NCBI RefSeq assembly: GCF_000276805.1
Contig: NZ_AKXQ01000011.1
Coordinates: 1-64,000, forward strand
Source: Moritella dasanensis ArB 0140
GTDB lineage: Bacteria; Pseudomonadota; Gammaproteobacteria; Enterobacterales; Moritellaceae
Length of the DNA: 64,000 nt
Direction: 5' to 3'
Under the pieces are notes generated by a model, which did no database searches, was not told the DNA's origin, and saw only the letters and a list, made by a program, of their open reading frames with translations. Of the stretch, positions 1 through 9,229 are shown piece by piece. The first letter of the stretch is position 1. Each line of letters opens with the position of its first letter. A program made the position numbers and the translations under genes.

Positions 1-24
1 TGATTCAAGACTTTGTCTTGAATG

Positions 25-59
25 AAAAAAGCCGATATCATTGATATCGGCTTTTTTTA
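25..59. terminator. Rho-independent terminator, possibly bidirectional
   Basis: The perfect stem GCCGATATC/GATATCGGC has a three-base loop and is flanked by an A run on the left and a T run on the right. It lies just beyond the stop of the minus-strand GNAT gene and could also end a plus-strand gene entering from outside the window. Confidence 0.85.
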
Positions 60-69
60 TATCTGTAAA

Positions 70-489
70 TTATGCACAGTTAAAGTTAAATGCAGAGTCT
101 TGCTCTGTGAAACCTTGATGTATTAAGAATGCAGATAATTCAGCTGTTACTTGTGCTGTTTTTATTACTGTCACTGTTTCAAGCTGCTGTGATTTAGCAT
201 GCGCAATTGCTTGCTGTATTAGGTATTTACCTACACCACGCTGTTGGGTTATATCTCTCACTGCAATGCAGCTTAGGAATAACGCTGCTGCATCGTGTTG
301 CATGACTAAACCACCAATGTGGCGATCATTAAATTTAGCGACAAATAGTGCCTGACTATCGTTTTGAAGCAATTTCTCGAAACGGTTTTTAATCTCAGCT
401 TCGTCATGCTGATATGGTCGATACAATTTTGTTATATCAATAAGTAACTGTGGTGTCGATTCTGTTACTGTAAATGCTGATAATCTCAT
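70..489 (-). CDS. panM: GNAT-family protein, PanM/PanZ-like (aspartate decarboxylase maturation factor)
   Basis: This 139-residue protein has the GNAT acetyl-CoA motif A (VRDITQQRGVGKYL, residues about 76-89) preceded by the strand AKFNDRHIGG. The motif region, the short length and the C-terminal GFT...C ending resemble enterobacterial PanM (PanZ). PanM binds acetyl-CoA and the PanD proenzyme, triggering its cleavage to the active pyruvoyl aspartate decarboxylase and feeding back on pantothenate synthesis. The resemblance is from memory of the E. coli protein, and this copy is about 12 residues longer. If it is not PanM, it is a small GNAT acetyltransferase of unknown substrate. It is a single gene, convergent on the terminator at 25-59 and divergent from the next gene. 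Confidence 0.6.
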   Translation of the reverse strand: MRLSAFTVTESTPQLLIDITKLYRPYQHDEAEIKNRFEKLLQNDSQALFVAKFNDRHIGGLVMQHDAAALFLSCIAVRDITQQRGVGKYLIQQAIAHAKSQQLETVTVIKTAQVTAELSAFLIHQGFTEQDSAFNFNCA

Positions 490-555
490 GCTGTTCCCTT
501 TTTTAGATACAGGCAGATATTACGCTATTATCATTAGATTTTTAAGGTTTGTTTT

Positions 556-810
556 ATGCAATGCAGAATGAATTGTGGCGCGTGCTGTGAAGCGCCAAGC
601 ATTACTAGTTATATTCCTGGTATGCCGGATGGAAAGCCTGCTGGGGTACGTTGTGTTAACTTATCTGCAGATAATCTATGCTTGATATTCACCGACCCTG
701 AACGACCAGCGTTATGCGATACATTCAAGGCCAGTGATGATGTGTGTGGGACAAGTCGCGATCAAGCTTTGTTCTTAATTACTGATTTGGAAATACAAAC
801 TGCGAGCTAG
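556..810 (+). CDS. YkgJ-family cysteine cluster protein
   Basis: This 84-residue protein is rich in cysteine. It starts MQCRMNCGACCEAPSIT and has further cysteines in the middle (RCVNLSADNLCLIF) and near the end (CDTF, CGTS). This is the eight-cysteine pattern of the zinc/iron-chelating cluster family (YkgJ, formerly UPF0153). The family is thought to bind a metal, but no reaction is established. It has no signal peptide or membrane segment. The gene is close to and convergent with envC, with only 4 bases between the stop codons. Confidence 0.85.
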   Translation: MQCRMNCGACCEAPSITSYIPGMPDGKPAGVRCVNLSADNLCLIFTDPERPALCDTFKASDDVCGTSRDQALFLITDLEIQTAS

Positions 811-814
811 TTTA

Positions 815-1972
815 TTAACGCTTAAGCCATGAGCGTGGATTAATTGCTTTACCCTTATGGCGGATCTCGAAGTATACCCCTGACTCGAGCTGACCACCAC
901 TGCGCCCAGCTAATGAGATTACATCACCCTTACGTACTTTCTCGCCTGTTACTTTTAATAACGTTTGGTTGTGGCCATACAAGCTCATATAACCTTTCCC
1001 GTGATCGATAATCGCCACCATACCGAACCCACGTAACCAATCTGCAAAGACCACTTTGCCAGCGCTTACTGCTTTCACTTTGCTACCTTCATTCGCGCCG
1101 ATCACCAAACCTCGCCAGCTGACATTATTAAAGCGTTTACTGTTAAAGTTATGTAGTACTTTGCCTTTTATCGGCCAGTCTAATTTACCTTTGTATTGTT
1201 TCAAGCCTGATAATGATATCTGCGCGCTTTGCTGTTTCTTTAATAACGCGATTTGCTGTTGTTTTTGTAATAATGCAATTTGTTGCTTCAGTTTTTGTGC
1301 CGCAATGCTTAATTCTGTTCGCGTTTTTTGTTGTTTGTTGATACTGCTCGCGATGTTTTTATTACTTTTCTTCTGTTGCGTTTTTTGTTGCGCTAACTGT
1401 TTGGCTTTTTGTTGCTGTGATATTTTAATAACAATTAATTGCTGCTTTATTTTTTCCTGTTCTACTTCATTTTGTTCAATTTCAGCTATGGTTTCATTAA
1501 ATTCAGCAATGGCCGCAGCTCGGGCTGCATGAAGATGTTGATAATAAACCAGGGAACGTTCTATCTCACTACTGTTTTGCTGATTAAGAAGTAATTTTAA
1601 ATAATCATTATTACCGCTTAAATAGGCCGTTTCGATCTGTGCGGAAAGGATATTTTGCTGTTTCTTTTTACTTTTTAATAATGCTTTTTGCTTTATGACT
1701 AGCGCGCTAAGGTCTTGTTCAATATTGATAATTAAAGATTCGGTATTACTTAGCTGTGCGGCAACTTTACTAATTGCACGATCGGTACTTTGGGTTTGTT
1801 TTGATAAATCGTTTAAATAGCGGTGCTGTTTCTTGATGGATGCGTCTTGGGTTTTGATCTGATTGCGAAGTTGATTTAGTTCGGATTGATTATTGGCTGC
1901 ATAAGTGTTTAATGAAAACAATATCAGCAGGCCTATAATGCTATAGGCCATGCTGTTTTTTAAAAATGTCAT
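815..1972 (-). CDS. envC: murein hydrolase activator EnvC
   Basis: This 385-residue periplasmic protein has an N-terminal signal peptide (ending near ...NTYAA), a long Gln/Lys-rich coiled coil (about residues 30-250) and a C-terminal LytM/peptidase M23 domain (about 265-385). The zinc ligands of active LytM enzymes are missing: there is no HxxxD motif, and the final HxH is replaced by VYFEIR. That matches EnvC, which does not cut peptidoglycan itself but activates the amidases AmiA and AmiB at the septum under FtsEX control. It lies 29 bases downstream of gpmI, the same order as in E. coli. The yibQ gene that follows in E. coli is not present. Confidence 0.93.
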   Translation of the reverse strand: MTFLKNSMAYSIIGLLILFSLNTYAANNQSELNQLRNQIKTQDASIKKQHRYLNDLSKQTQSTDRAISKVAAQLSNTESLIINIEQDLSALVIKQKALLKSKKKQQNILSAQIETAYLSGNNDYLKLLLNQQNSSEIERSLVYYQHLHAARAAAIAEFNETIAEIEQNEVEQEKIKQQLIVIKISQQQKAKQLAQQKTQQKKSNKNIASSINKQQKTRTELSIAAQKLKQQIALLQKQQQIALLKKQQSAQISLSGLKQYKGKLDWPIKGKVLHNFNSKRFNNVSWRGLVIGANEGSKVKAVSAGKVVFADWLRGFGMVAIIDHGKGYMSLYGHNQTLLKVTGEKVRKGDVISLAGRSGGQLESGVYFEIRHKGKAINPRSWLKR

Positions 1973-2001
1973 GACGTTATCCTTTCCCCGTAGGGAAACG
2001 A

Positions 2002-3534
2002 TTATTTCAGATTCATTAAGTTGTTACCAGTCATTTCCGCAGGAATATCTTGACCAAGTAAAGTCAGCAGCGTAGGCGCTAAATCACATAGACGACCTTT
2101 TTCTGCTGGTTCAGCATCACGACCAAAATAAATCAGTGGTACAGGTAAGTTAGTATGCGCTGTGTGGATACCACCGGTTTCAGGGTTAACCATCATTTCA
2201 GCATTACCATGATCAGCGGTGATCAAGCATTCACCACCAGTTTTTGTTAGCGCTTCAACAACACGGCCAATCGATTTATCGACAGCTTCACATGCTTGCA
2301 CCGCTGCATCAAAGACGCCTGTGTGGCCGACCATATCACCGTTAGGGTAGTTACAGATGATTGCATCGTATTTACCGCTTTCGATTGCTGCAACTAACTT
2401 ATCTGTTAGCATTTCTGAGTTCATTTCTGGTTGTAAGTCGTAAGTCGCTACTTGTGGTGATGGGATCAATTCACGATCTTCGCCAACAAACGCATCTTCT
2501 AAACCGCCATTAAAGAAGAATGTTACGTGTGCATATTTCTCAGTTTCAGAAATACGTAACTGGGTTTTGTTGTTTTGTTCAAGCACTGAACCTAATGTAT
2601 TAACTAGCTTATCTGATGGGAATGCGACATTTGCATCTATGCTTGCAGCATATTCAGTTAGCATTACAAAGTCAGAAAGTTTTGGTGTGACAGCACGCTC
2701 AAAACCAGTGAAGTCAGTATCAACGAATGCGCGGGTTATTTCACGTGCGCGATCGGCACGGAAGTTCATGAAGATGATTGCATCGCCATCAACAATTGGT
2801 GCTGCGTCACCCACTACGGTCGCTTTTACGAATTCATCGTTTTCATCACGTGCATAAGCCGCTTCAAGGCCTGCTAGTGCACTATCTGCAGTATGCAGTG
2901 CTTCAGCTTGGGTAAATAAGTTATATGCTTCTTCAACACGATCCCAGCGATTATCACGATCCATTGCAAAGTAACGACCGATTAATGTTGCAGTTTTACC
3001 CACACCCACTTCGGCAAATTTTGCATCAAATTTTTCTAATGTAGCTTGCGCACTACGTGGCGGAGTATCACGACCATCTAAGAATGCATGTAGATAAATC
3101 TTTGTTGCACCTTGTTTCGCTGCCATGTCGATCATCGCAACCATTTGATCATCATGGCTGTGTACGCCACCTGGTGATGCTAAACCTAGAATATGTACTG
3201 CTTTATCATTTGCTACAGCGCCAGCAACGGCTTTAACTAATACAGGGTTGTGACTAAATTCACCGTCAGCAATTGATTTGTCGATTTTAGTTAAATCTTG
3301 ATAAACGATACGACCAGCACCAATATTTACGTGACCAACTTCTGAGTTGCCCATTTGACCATCAGGTAGGCCCACATCTAAACCTGAGCTCGAGATCAAC
3401 ATGCTTGGACAATCTTGCCAAAGCTTATCTAAAATCGGTGTTTTTGCACTAGCAATTGCATTATTTTGTTGGTCAAGACGGTGGCCCCAGCCATCCATAA
3501 TGATAAGTGCAATTGTTTTTTTAGCCTTAGACAT
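2002..3534 (-). CDS. gpmI: 2,3-bisphosphoglycerate-independent phosphoglycerate mutase
   Basis: This 510-residue protein interconverts 3- and 2-phosphoglycerate in glycolysis and gluconeogenesis using two manganese ions and a phosphoserine intermediate. The first metal ligand region IIMDGWG (D14) and the nucleophile region [12 protein letters not shown] (S64) are intact. The C-terminal metal site ([18 protein letters not shown]) is also present. The length is the family norm. A GAGAGGT ribosome-binding site precedes the ATG. It is probably co-transcribed with envC. Two similar palindromic elements upstream may be operators (see 3567-3666). Confidence 0.97.
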   Translation of the reverse strand: MSKAKKTIALIIMDGWGHRLDQQNNAIASAKTPILDKLWQDCPSMLISSSGLDVGLPDGQMGNSEVGHVNIGAGRIVYQDLTKIDKSIADGEFSHNPVLVKAVAGAVANDKAVHILGLASPGGVHSHDDQMVAMIDMAAKQGATKIYLHAFLDGRDTPPRSAQATLEKFDAKFAEVGVGKTATLIGRYFAMDRDNRWDRVEEAYNLFTQAEALHTADSALAGLEAAYARDENDEFVKATVVGDAAPIVDGDAIIFMNFRADRAREITRAFVDTDFTGFERAVTPKLSDFVMLTEYAASIDANVAFPSDKLVNTLGSVLEQNNKTQLRISETEKYAHVTFFFNGGLEDAFVGEDRELIPSPQVATYDLQPEMNSEMLTDKLVAAIESGKYDAIICNYPNGDMVGHTGVFDAAVQACEAVDKSIGRVVEALTKTGGECLITADHGNAEMMVNPETGGIHTAHTNLPVPLIYFGRDAEPAEKGRLCDLAPTLLTLLGQDIPAEMTGNNLMNLK

Positions 3535-3566
3535 GAGTTTACCTCTCGGTTAATTAATTTAAATAT

Positions 3567-3581
3567 AGGAATATTACTACA
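3567..3581 (-). promoter_or_regulatory. HexR-like operator candidate, copy 1
   Basis: On the minus strand this reads TGTAGTAATATTCCT. It resembles the HexR operator (TGTAAT, three A/T bases, ATTACA) known to control central carbon genes in Shewanella and relatives. It lies 33 bases upstream of the gpmI start codon. The match is imperfect in the second half. Confidence 0.35.
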
Positions 3582-3651
3582 CTTTTAATGGCCAAACTGG
3601 CTCTTATTTATGATCCAGGTAGAATATTGGAGATATTTAATTGTAAATATC

Positions 3652-3666
3652 GGTAATATTACTACA
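3652..3666 (-). promoter_or_regulatory. HexR-like operator candidate, copy 2
   Basis: On the minus strand this reads TGTAGTAATATTACC. It matches the TGTAAT-N3-ATTACA palindrome at all but two half-site positions. It shares an identical TGTAGTAATATT core with copy 1, 85 bases away. Confidence 0.4.
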
Positions 3667-3845
3667 TTTCTAGCTGTTTCATGTGTTGAAGTGTTACCTT
3701 CATTATAGAAAAAAGGTCATTAATTTGATTGTTAAGCTATTCATAACGGGAGTGAGGAATATATATTCAGCTGCTTTTATTCCTTGTCACATGTATACTC
3801 CGTTGAGAATAATCCATTATTATTAAATCTTAGAGTCATAATCAC

Positions 3846-4274
3846 ATGCAAGAATATATTGAATTTGCTTCAAATAATCCAGCCTTATCTCTCGCTTGGG
3901 TAGCTATTGCTGGTTTCCTTATTTACTCATTTGGCACCAGTGCCATGTCTAAAGTTAAGTCGGTGAACAACCATGAAGCGACAACTTTAATGAATAAAGA
4001 AAATGCTATTATTGTAGATGTACGAGCGGCAGAACATTATCGTAAGTCACATATTTTAAACGCAATTAACGTTCCTACTGCTGATATCGAAGCAAATAAG
4101 CTAACGATGATTGAAAAATACAAAAACACCCCAATTATCGTTATGTGTGATACTGGAATGAGTTCAGGTCGCGCTGCGAGTCGTCTAGCTAAAATGGACT
4201 TTACTACTGTTTATAATTTATCTGGTGGTATGGCAAGTTGGCAAGAAGCGAACTTACCGACTGTTAAAAAATAA
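3846..4274 (+). CDS. yibN: membrane-anchored rhodanese-like protein (YibN type)
   Basis: This 142-residue protein has one N-terminal membrane segment (about residues 14-30) followed by a rhodanese domain (about 45-140). The domain's active-site loop is MCDTGMSSGRAA, with a cysteine in the sulfur-carrying position. It is E. coli YibN-like by length, topology and location just before secB. Thiosulfate or persulfide sulfurtransfer is the family activity; the physiological substrate is unknown. The grxC gene that sits between yibN and secB in E. coli is missing here. Confidence 0.88.
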   Translation: MQEYIEFASNNPALSLAWVAIAGFLIYSFGTSAMSKVKSVNNHEATTLMNKENAIIVDVRAAEHYRKSHILNAINVPTADIEANKLTMIEKYKNTPIIVMCDTGMSSGRAASRLAKMDFTTVYNLSGGMASWQEANLPTVKK

Positions 4275-4343
4275 TAGTCTACCAGTCAGATAACTAAGCA
4301 ATTAATTACTCAGTTTGAATTTATAAAATATTGGAAGTTACCT

Positions 4344-4817
4344 ATGTCAGAATCAGCAAGCCAACAAGAATTTAATATCCAACGCGTTTACCTTAAAGAC
4401 GTATCTTTTGAATGCCCTAATTCTCCAGCAATTTTCCAACAAGAGTGGAAACCTGAAGTTAAATTAGATCTTGATACTCGTAGCTCTAAGCTTGGTGACG
4501 GTGTATTTGAAGTTGTACTATCACTCACTGTAACGGCTAAAGATGGCGAAACAGTTGCGTTTTTATGTGAAGTTCAACAAGCAGGTATCTTTACTGTTGG
4601 TGAATTAAGCGAAGGTCAATTAGCACATTGTTTAGGTGCTTTCTGTCCAAACATCTTATTCCCATATGCACGTGAAACAATTGCTAGCTTAGTAAGTCGT
4701 GGTTCTTTCCCACAACTTAACCTTGCGCCAGTTAACTTCGATGCGCTATTTGCATCTTACGTTCAACAAGCACAACAAGCTGCTGAAGTTCCTGCAGAGC
4801 AAAAACTGGATTCTTAA
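4344..4817 (+). CDS. secB: protein-export chaperone SecB
   Basis: This 157-residue cytosolic chaperone keeps precursor proteins unfolded and delivers them to SecA. The family core is evident: [16 protein letters not shown] near the N-terminus, EVQQAGIF in the middle and [20 protein letters not shown], followed by [15 protein letters not shown] and an acidic/Gln-rich tail. Its stop codon directly abuts the gpsA start. Confidence 0.98.
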   Translation: MSESASQQEFNIQRVYLKDVSFECPNSPAIFQQEWKPEVKLDLDTRSSKLGDGVFEVVLSLTVTAKDGETVAFLCEVQQAGIFTVGELSEGQLAHCLGAFCPNILFPYARETIASLVSRGSFPQLNLAPVNFDALFASYVQQAQQAAEVPAEQKLDS

Positions 4818-4820
4818 GTG

Positions 4821-5825
4821 ATGACTGATGCAGCCTTGATTACAGTATTGGGTGCCGGTTCTTATGGCACATCACTGGCGATGTCTTTAGCTCGTAACGG
4901 TAATAAAACAGTGCTGTGGGGTCATAATCCGCAGCATGTTGCCGAACTTGCTAAAGCGCGTAGTAATGAAGCTTATTTACCCGGCCTCGCTTTTCCTGAT
5001 GCGTTGGTATTGGAAGCTGACCTTGAACAAGCCGTGGCAGCAAGTCGTGATATTTTGATTGTTGTCCCTAGCCATGTTTTCGGTGATGTATTAACGCAGA
5101 TTAAACCCTATTTACGTGATGATTCACGTATATCTTGGGCCACTAAAGGCTTAGAAGCGGATACTGGGCGTCTGTTACAAGACGTTGCGACAGATATTCT
5201 CGGTACGCACTATCCTTTAGCTGTGTTATCTGGACCTACATTTGCGAAAGAGTTAGCGGCGGGTTTACCTACTGCTATCAGTATTTCATCAACAGACCCA
5301 AAGTTTGCTGATGACATTTCACACTTGTTGCATTGCGGTCGCAGCTTACGTACTTATACCAACAATGACTTCATTGGTGTGCAACTTGGCGGCGCGGTAA
5401 AAAACGTGATTGCTATTGGTGCCGGTTTATCTGATGGACTTGGTTTTGGTGCTAATGCTCGTACTGCTTTAATTACCCGTGGTTTGACAGAATTATGTCG
5501 CCTTGGTGAAGCGTTAGGTGCGGATAAGAATACCTTTATGGGTATGTCTTGCTTGGGTGATTTAGTACTGACATGTACTGATAATCAAAGTCGTAATCGC
5601 CGTTTTGGCCTTGCACTTGGTGCAGGTAAAGGCGTTGATGAGGCGCAAGTCGAGATCGGTCAGGTTGTTGAAGGTTATCGTAATACCAAAGAAGTTTATT
5701 TGTTATCTGAGCGACTTGGTGTGGAAATGCCAATTACTGAACAGATTTATCAGGTGTTATATGAGAATAAGTCGGCTAAAGAAGCAGCCTTAGACTTGTT
5801 AGCACGAGATAAAAAAGGCGAGTAA
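4821..5825 (+). CDS. gpsA: NAD(P)-dependent glycerol-3-phosphate dehydrogenase
   Basis: The enzyme reduces dihydroxyacetone phosphate to sn-glycerol 3-phosphate for phospholipid synthesis. The dinucleotide-binding loop [12 protein letters not shown] is at the N-terminus and the catalytic-lysine region [13 protein letters not shown] in the middle. The length (334 residues) is typical. A GTG at 4818 immediately follows the secB stop and is in frame, so the start could be either that GTG or the ATG at 4821. No strong ribosome-binding site is seen, so translation is probably coupled to secB. It is followed by a strong terminator. Confidence 0.97.
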   Translation: MTDAALITVLGAGSYGTSLAMSLARNGNKTVLWGHNPQHVAELAKARSNEAYLPGLAFPDALVLEADLEQAVAASRDILIVVPSHVFGDVLTQIKPYLRDDSRISWATKGLEADTGRLLQDVATDILGTHYPLAVLSGPTFAKELAAGLPTAISISSTDPKFADDISHLLHCGRSLRTYTNNDFIGVQLGGAVKNVIAIGAGLSDGLGFGANARTALITRGLTELCRLGEALGADKNTFMGMSCLGDLVLTCTDNQSRNRRFGLALGAGKGVDEAQVEIGQVVEGYRNTKEVYLLSERLGVEMPITEQIYQVLYENKSAKEAALDLLARDKKGE

Positions 5826-5853
5826 CTATTCTTTGTAAATAAGTTTTGTCTAT

Positions 5854-5888
5854 AAAAAAAAGTGACAGCGAAAGCCGTCACTTTTTTT
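5854..5888. terminator. Rho-independent terminator after gpsA
   Basis: GTGAC/GTCAC stem with an inner GC pair and GAAA loop, flanked by an A run and a seven-T run. It can serve gpsA on the plus strand and possibly nfuA on the minus strand. Confidence 0.9.
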
Positions 5889-5964
5889 ATTTCCGATTTA
5901 GATAAATCGAATTCTATTACTTCTTCTTAGCAAGCTCGCTCACCAATAAATCTTAGTAATAGGC

Positions 5965-6543
5965 TTAGTAGTAAGAGTGCTCACCAGCTTGATGCTCAGT
6001 TGCATCTTTAACTGCAGTTAGTTCTTCAGGGAACAATTCTAATAACTGCTTTTCAATGCCTTCTTTCAACGTAAAGTCTACTTGGCTACAACCATTACAA
6101 CCACCACCGAACTGCAAAATAGCAATACCGTCGTCAGTGATCTCAGTTAATACTACGTTACCACCGTGACCTGCAAGTTGCGGATTAACTTCAGTTTGGA
6201 TCACGTATTCTACGCGTTCTGCCAATGGTGCGTCATCAGCAACTGCACGTACTTTTGCATTCGGCGCTTTCAGGGTTAATTGAGAACCCATTTTGTCAGT
6301 CACAAAATCGATATAAGCATCAGTTAAGAATGGTTTGCTCATGTCATCAATTAATGCATCAAAACCACTGAATGGTAAGACAATATCAGTACTCTCAATA
6401 GCTTCAGGTGGACAATATGATACGCCACACTCTGCATTTGCTGTGCCTGGATTAACGACGAATACTCGAATGTTAGTGCCGTCTTTTTGGTTGCTAAGTA
6501 ATTTTACAAAGTGAGTTTGTGCCGCTTCAGTAATTGTTATCAT
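5965..6543 (-). CDS. nfuA: Fe-S biogenesis protein NfuA
   Basis: This 192-residue protein has a degenerate A-type scaffold domain (about 1-95) fused to a NifU-like domain (about 110-175) that carries the cluster-binding GGGCNGCS motif (C149 and C152). The N-terminal domain keeps two cysteines (C39, C44). NfuA carries [4Fe-4S] clusters to target enzymes under oxidative or iron stress. nfuA, comF and divergent bioH is the usual gammaproteobacterial neighbourhood. Confidence 0.97.
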   Translation of the reverse strand: MITITEAAQTHFVKLLSNQKDGTNIRVFVVNPGTANAECGVSYCPPEAIESTDIVLPFSGFDALIDDMSKPFLTDAYIDFVTDKMGSQLTLKAPNAKVRAVADDAPLAERVEYVIQTEVNPQLAGHGGNVVLTEITDDGIAILQFGGGCNGCSQVDFTLKEGIEKQLLELFPEELTAVKDATEHQAGEHSYY

Positions 6544-6614
6544 GATGTCCTCTTTGTTATACCTGACTAATTTACTATGTCTTTAATTGTAACGCTATTC
6601 CTGATGAGAAACCA

Positions 6615-7331
6615 CTAATCCGCTAATGTTCTGGCAATACACCATATATCAATACGTTCTACCCCTGCTGTAAATAATATTTGGCAAGCTGCTTTCATGG
6701 TTTCACCAGTGGTGACCACATCATCAATAATGGCTATATGATTAGCGCTAATAGGCTGGGTGACTTGAAATACATTGTGCATATTGTCTTTGCGTTCGCG
6801 CGCTGTTTGTTGTGCTTGTGCTTTGGTGTTTTTAGTGCGAATAAATTTTTTCTCGGCGATTAGTGGTATTTGTAGTTGTGTTGCTAATTCCTTCGCGACT
6901 AACTGAGCTTGGTTGTAACCGCGTTTTGACTGGCGTTTTTTATGTAAGGGGATCGCGACAAGGGCGTCGGGTAAATGGTAATGATCTTGGATGACTTTAT
7001 TACCGATAGTGCGGATGAGCAGTTGTGAAAACAGTCGGTGTAATTGTGGTTGTTGTGCAAATTTGTATTGTTTAATGAGGTATTGGCATTCTAAGGTATA
7101 ACTCATGCAGGTAATTAATTGTTGCCAGGGCGGTGCTTGCTCGTTGCACTCATTACAGTGCTGTAGTTGATTTTTAGCTTGTGGTAGCGCACACCGGGAG
7201 CAATGTGAATGAGGTAAATAGGGCAATTCCTGTTGGCATAATAAACACAGAAAAGGTTGTAGATTGTCGATGGGCATATCGCATAAATAACAACGAGGTT
7301 GTAATAATGTCATGCTTAGTCGGCGTATCAT
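6615..7331 (-). CDS. comF: ComF family protein (GntX type)
   Basis: This 238-residue protein has an N-terminal zinc-finger-like segment with CxxC pairs (YLCDMPI, CLLCQQ, CSRC, CNEC; residues about 15-65). A phosphoribosyltransferase-like domain follows, with the PRPP-binding signature IAIIDDVVTTGETM. ComF homologues take part in DNA uptake during natural transformation; in E. coli the gene is gntX/yhgH. The role here is inferred from the family. The gene is divergent from bioH. Confidence 0.92.
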   Translation of the reverse strand: MIRRLSMTLLQPRCYLCDMPIDNLQPFLCLLCQQELPYLPHSHCSRCALPQAKNQLQHCNECNEQAPPWQQLITCMSYTLECQYLIKQYKFAQQPQLHRLFSQLLIRTIGNKVIQDHYHLPDALVAIPLHKKRQSKRGYNQAQLVAKELATQLQIPLIAEKKFIRTKNTKAQAQQTARERKDNMHNVFQVTQPISANHIAIIDDVVTTGETMKAACQILFTAGVERIDIWCIARTLAD

Positions 7332-7398
7332 GGCTGTATCTACAGGTTTGATTAGTATATCCTCATGGCAATAAATTATTGCTCAAGTGTAGGATCAA

Positions 7399-8235
7399 AT
7401 GTCTGAAATTATCGCCACAGAAAGTAAAAATGTAAGCCCTTGCACAAAGTTGCATGTCGAAGTTGTTGGTGATGGCCCAGATTTAGTGCTACTACATGGT
7501 TGGGGACTAAACAGTGCGTGTTGGCAATCCGTTGTGCCGTTATTATCCGCGCATTATCGCTTACATTTAATTGACCTACCTGGTTTTGGCTTTAGTCATG
7601 ACAGTCACCTTGCTAGTGGTTCACTTGCCGATATCACGGAGATATTATTACAGGTCGCACCTGTTAACGCGGTTTGGTTGGGTTGGTCGTTAGGTGGGCT
7701 GTGTGCCACTCATTTTGCCTTGCAACATCCACAAAGGGTAGCTGCTTTGGTCACCGTCGCTAGTTCACCTAAATTTATGGCCACAGCACAAGTTGAAGAT
7801 TCGCCTGCTTGGTCTGGTATTGCGGAAAAAGTATTAGTGCAATTCCAACAGCAGCTGCAACAGGATCTCCCGCAAACGATCAATCGATTTTTAGCGATTC
7901 AAGGCATGGGCAGTGCAACGGCGAAGCAAGATATTAAGCAACTAAAATCCTTGTTAGCCGCGAGACCACAACCACATGGACAAGCACTCCGTAATGGTTT
8001 GCAGTTATTAGCAACGGTAGATTTACGCACACAGCTACCAGCGCTATCCATGCCACTTTATCGTTGTTATGGGCGTTTAGATTCGTTAGTACCACAGGCA
8101 ACGGTTGTGTGGATGGATAACTATCTACCGCAGTCCTCAAGTGTGATATTCAAAGCATCGTCGCATGCGCCTTTTATTTCTGAACCGACTATTTTTGTTG
8201 ATAAATTGCAGGCATTTATCGATCATTCGTTATAG
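7399..8235 (+). CDS. bioH: pimeloyl-[acyl-carrier protein] methyl ester esterase BioH
   Basis: This 278-residue alpha/beta hydrolase frees pimeloyl-ACP from its methyl ester and so ends the synthesis of the biotin precursor. The catalytic triad can be placed: S97 in GWSLGG, D228 in CYGRLDSL and H256 in SSHAPF. The oxyanion motif LLHGWGLN is near residue 32. It is about 20 residues longer than E. coli BioH, mainly at the N-terminus. It is the first gene of a plus-strand run. Confidence 0.95.
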   Translation: MSEIIATESKNVSPCTKLHVEVVGDGPDLVLLHGWGLNSACWQSVVPLLSAHYRLHLIDLPGFGFSHDSHLASGSLADITEILLQVAPVNAVWLGWSLGGLCATHFALQHPQRVAALVTVASSPKFMATAQVEDSPAWSGIAEKVLVQFQQQLQQDLPQTINRFLAIQGMGSATAKQDIKQLKSLLAARPQPHGQALRNGLQLLATVDLRTQLPALSMPLYRCYGRLDSLVPQATVVWMDNYLPQSSSVIFKASSHAPFISEPTIFVDKLQAFIDHSL

Positions 8236-8406
8236 ACTCAAATTGCAGTCACAGAGATCGTCATTGTTGATTTTTCATGGGTATATTATGGATTTTGCTG
8301 CAAATTTGGTATTACTGCTACTAATGAGGGGATATATGTTCATACAATCAAACATTGCTATTTGTGATCCACACTGTATGAATGTGATCGAGGGAGATTC
8401 TGGCAT

Positions 8407-9132
8407 ATGGCATTAGTTATACCGCCACCGACGGGGATCCCTAATGCATTGAATCCAACTACGGCTGCGGTAGAACGTGATGCCGAAAAGCGTGAGATCA
8501 CGCCTGCTATCACGCCAGACAGTGCATCGGCTTCAACGGGTGATAGCACGGAAGAAAAAGATCTCCTCAATTATAACCCAAAGAAAAACGACCCTGATCG
8601 TAAACATAAATCCGCTCGAGACCCCGCGCTAGATACATCTGCTGACAACGATCCTGGTATCGACATCGAACATGCTGTCGATGAAAATGAAACGATCAAT
8701 GACGGATTTGAACGTGTTACGTTGCCGATTGATATGACGGATCCACCTGAAATAATGATCGCGGACGCACTGTTGTTAAGGCAGGCGATCTTGGCTAAAT
8801 CGACACTCAATATTGACGACCGCCGGAAACTAGCAGAGATTAACCACATCATTAAAACAGCGCTTGCTGATCTATTTCGATTGAAGCAGCTTGATGAAGT
8901 GAAGGTGTTAGCGTCACAGCTTCCAGGAGCTAAAGGGGTATTAAAAGGCCAGAGTAGCCATTCCAGTGTTGTCTCACTCGATGACCTTTTTGCTTACTCG
9001 TTTGATGATCAAGTCGATTCAACAAGTGCCAGCGTATCTGCAAAATCGAAATTGGCCGGTGCTGTTGTGGGTTATTTTTATGGTGAGAACATCGAACCGC
9101 AACCGCCTTCACAAATCGATCATAAGGAGTAA
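8407..9132 (+). CDS. unrecognised acidic protein
   Basis: This 241-residue protein was not recognised. It has a Pro/Thr/Ser/Asp-rich, probably disordered N-terminal half (residues about 1-110, beginning MALVIPPPTGIPN). A likely helical segment follows (about 118-175) with heptad-like leucines and charged residues (LLLRQAILAKSTLNIDDRRK). The C-terminal stretch has SLDDLFAYSFDD and a Gly/Tyr-containing end. There is no signal peptide, membrane segment or cysteine. A GAGGGAG sequence about ten bases before the ATG supports the start. The long open frame, consistent codon use and position between bioH and the DUF4202 gene support a real gene. The function is unknown. Confidence 0.75.
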   Translation: MALVIPPPTGIPNALNPTTAAVERDAEKREITPAITPDSASASTGDSTEEKDLLNYNPKKNDPDRKHKSARDPALDTSADNDPGIDIEHAVDENETINDGFERVTLPIDMTDPPEIMIADALLLRQAILAKSTLNIDDRRKLAEINHIIKTALADLFRLKQLDEVKVLASQLPGAKGVLKGQSSHSSVVSLDDLFAYSFDDQVDSTSASVSAKSKLAGAVVGYFYGENIEPQPPSQIDHKE

Positions 9133-9229
9133 TGCTGTTATTTATAACTTATTTCCCGAGACTTAGCAGTAACTCTGTCTCTGCTTTGTTAGTATAGATA
9201 AAAATAACCATACTGATAACGAGGATGTC

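Larger units (their letters stand above)
3535..3845. promoter_or_regulatory. divergent promoter region between gpmI and the rhodanese gene
   Basis: This 311-base AT-rich spacer must hold the promoters of gpmI-envC (minus) and rhodanese-secB-gpsA (plus). It contains two copies of a 15-base element about 85 bases apart (3567-3581 and 3652-3666), described separately. No other gene or structured RNA was recognised. Confidence 0.6.

Noticed and set aside
1056-1532. 158-codon plus-strand frame opposite envC, Cys/Phe/Leu-rich
   Set aside because: It is the complement of the Gln/Lys-rich coiled coil of EnvC, giving artificial Cys/Leu runs; the EnvC frame is clearly the real one.
8165-8416. 83-codon plus-strand frame after bioH
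   Set aside because: Its first part overlaps the bioH end out of frame, and the product has no plausible features; the region 8236-8406 is better read as non-coding.
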